Below are positions 5,209 to 6,335 of a stretch of DNA of 6,335 nt, piece after piece. The position numbers were made by a program, and so were the translations under genes. This DNA is from Comamonadaceae bacterium (GTDB lineage: Bacteria > Pseudomonadota > Gammaproteobacteria > Burkholderiales > Burkholderiaceae_C). The stretch's first letter is position 1. Each line of letters starts with the position of its first letter. The notes below the pieces were generated by a model, which was given only the letters and a program-made list of their open reading frames with translations, ran no database searches and was not told the origin of the DNA. Location of the stretch: contig CANGOY010000115.1 in the NCBI GenBank assembly GCA_947455585.1, positions 1-6,335 on the forward strand, read 5' to 3'.

Positions 5209-6231
5209 TTAGTCTTTGGCGCGCAAAGCGGTTTGCGCCCTCGCCAACAAAGCTTCGAACATCAAACCAGCGTTGTACGGATGCTCGGAGGTACGGGCGG
5301 CATCCATCAGGTCTTTTGACCATTGAGTCAGCGAATTCACAGTGCCTGCAGCGGGCAAATCTGCAGCCAGAAAGAAGCGTGGTTCAGCGCCCGTGCGCAA
5401 AGCCAGCAAGTCGTGACACAGCTTTTGCAGCATGGCAATGGCTTGCGAGGGTGTGGCGTCAGACACTGCGCCCACATCGCCACGCAACACGGCTTTGGGC
5501 AAAGCTGCCCAATGCGCAGCTTTGAGACCCGCATTTGCAAGGTCTAACGCATCTTCTGGGCGACCGCCCGCGGCACGCAGCAACACAGCAGCATCAGTGG
5601 CTGGCACGCCTTGGGTTTGCAGCCAGCTCAAAGCCTCGGTTTCGGTGGGCCAAACCATGGTGTGGGTTTGGCAGCGGCTGCGGATGGTGGGCAGCAGCTG
5701 GTGCGCGGCTTCGCTGGCCAACACAAAGCGGCACTCGCCTGGTGGTTCTTCCAGCGTTTTGAGGATGGTGTTGGCCGTTACATGGTTCATGCGTTCGGCG
5801 GGGTAAACAAACACCACTTTGGTCGAGCCACCTGAGCGGGTTTGTTGGCTGAACGCCACCATGTCGCGTGCGGCTTCGACGCGAATTTCTTTGCTGGGCT
5901 TGCGCTTTTTATCGTCGAGGTCTTTTTGTGTTTTCTCGTCCAATGGCCAGCCAAGCTCAAGCGCCAAAGCTTCGGGCATGAGCGTGCGCAGGTCTGCATG
6001 GGTGCGCACATCCACGGCATGGCAGCTGCGGCATTGGTAACAAGCGCCGTGCTTCGTGGGCGCTTCGCACAGCCAAGCACGGGCCAGTTCAAGACCTAGC
6101 GTGTATTGGCCCAAGCCCGATGGGCCTTGCAGCAGCCAAGCGTGGCCGCGTCGTTCTAGCAAGGTTGTGAGCTGGCCTTGGAGCCAAGGGCTCAACACGG
6201 GCCTCGCTTGTGGTGTGGTGGTTTCGGTCAT
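5209..6231 (-). CDS. holB: DNA polymerase III delta-prime subunit (clamp loader)
   Basis: Delta-prime is the stationary member of the replicative clamp-loader complex, which opens and loads the beta sliding clamp on primed DNA. The 340-residue protein has the AAA+ arrangement: GHAWLLQGPSGLGQYTLG (29-46) at the P-loop, where the Walker lysine is replaced by Gln42, as expected for a subunit that does not hydrolyse ATP; four zinc-binding cysteines at 55, 64, 67 and 70 with the E. coli 9-3-3 spacing; KVVFVYPAERMN (138-149) in the Walker B region; ILKTLEEPP (156-164); and the SRC motif (185-187) that supplies the arginine finger to the neighbouring subunit. A Lys/Asp-rich stretch (about 98-118) between the zinc module and the RVEAARDM helix is longer than in E. 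coli. Its ATG overlaps the tmk TGA by ATGA; the stop is TAA. Confidence 0.94.
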   Translation of the reverse strand: MTETTTPQARPVLSPWLQGQLTTLLERRGHAWLLQGPSGLGQYTLGLELARAWLCEAPTKHGACYQCRSCHAVDVRTHADLRTLMPEALALELGWPLDEKTQKDLDDKKRKPSKEIRVEAARDMVAFSQQTRSGGSTKVVFVYPAERMNHVTANTILKTLEEPPGECRFVLASEAAHQLLPTIRSRCQTHTMVWPTETEALSWLQTQGVPATDAAVLLRAAGGRPEDALDLANAGLKAAHWAALPKAVLRGDVGAVSDATPSQAIAMLQKLCHDLLALRTGAEPRFFLAADLPAAGTVNSLTQWSKDLMDAARTSEHPYNAGLMFEALLARAQTALRAKD

Positions 6232-6335
6232 GCGGCGCTAGAACTCAGCCAGCCGCGCTGCAGAAAGTTTTGGTGCAGCTGCTGCCATACGGCTTCACGG
6301 GTTTGGGCTGCATCAAGGCGCACAAAGCGCTGTGC
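6228..6335 (-). CDS. tmk: Thymidylate kinase, C-terminal fragment (gene continues outside the window)
   Basis: Reading the - strand from the window edge gives 35 in-frame residues beginning AQRFVRLDAAQTREAVWQQL and ending RGWLSSSAA before TGA. RFVRLDA followed by a helix with V-W is the usual C-terminal end of dTMP kinase (ERF-x-x-IDA-x-x-x-x-x-V), the enzyme that phosphorylates dTMP to dTDP with ATP. The catalytic P-loop and DR-motif parts lie beyond the window. The ATGA overlap with holB and the conserved tmk-holB order strongly support the call, although the fragment alone is short. Confidence 0.85.
   Translation of the reverse strand, partial: AQRFVRLDAAQTREAVWQQLHQNFLQRGWLSSSAA

Noticed and set aside
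5147..5323. 59-codon N-terminal extension of TatD
   Set aside because: It overlaps the holB 3' end, has no similarity to TatD proteins, and family members start at the MFTDSHCHL position.
5432..5806. A 124-codon + strand open frame opposite holB, and several shorter ones around it
   Set aside because: Low-complexity shadow translations opposite a gene with clear clamp-loader motifs.
1..6335. Defence island, CRISPR array, insertion sequence, prophage, riboswitch or tRNA gene
   Set aside because: Nearly all bases belong to housekeeping-type genes; no direct-repeat arrays, transposase motifs, terminal repeats or tRNA-like folds were seen by eye on either strand.

Overview
This is ordinary chromosomal DNA from a betaproteobacterium, most likely a member of the Comamonadaceae (Limnohabitans/Rhodoferax type). 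The assignment is an inference from moderate-to-high GC, the tmk-holB-tatD gene order with a tatD-linked ankyrin protein, the long-tailed second form of IF-1, and close match to remembered Comamonadaceae proteins. I see no mobile element, CRISPR array, rRNA or tRNA gene.

The left half (1-3589) is read on the + strand: infA (its ATG lies just outside the window), a PaiB-type FMN-binding protein, TadA carrying a long C-terminal hydrolase-like extension, a SAM-dependent methyltransferase of the lysine-methyltransferase type, and an LD-carboxypeptidase (peptidase S66). The first four are tightly packed (26 bp gap, ATGA overlap, 2 bp gap) and look co-transcribed. ldcA follows after about 46 bp, which may hold its own promoter. 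Two of these proteins act directly in translation (IF-1 and TadA); LdcA belongs to murein recycling.

The right half (3687-6335) is read on the - strand: the 3' end of tmk, holB, tatD and an exported ankyrin-repeat protein. tmk/holB and tatD/ank each overlap by ATGA. This is the conserved replication cluster tmk-holB-(pilZ)-tatD, but no pilZ lies in the 62 bp between holB and tatD. The two halves converge on a 97 bp gap containing a hairpin terminator that could serve both directions. No gene-free stretch exceeds 300 bases.

The most interesting object is the TadA fusion. Residues about 164-333 resemble a haloalkane-dehalogenase-like alpha/beta hydrolase that has lost its nucleophile elbow, most of its cap domain and its C-terminal catalytic half, yet stays open in frame. 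A seven-T tract, in the phase of a -1 slippery heptamer with an immediate -1-frame TGA, sits at the end of the deaminase domain. The remaining genes look conventional.
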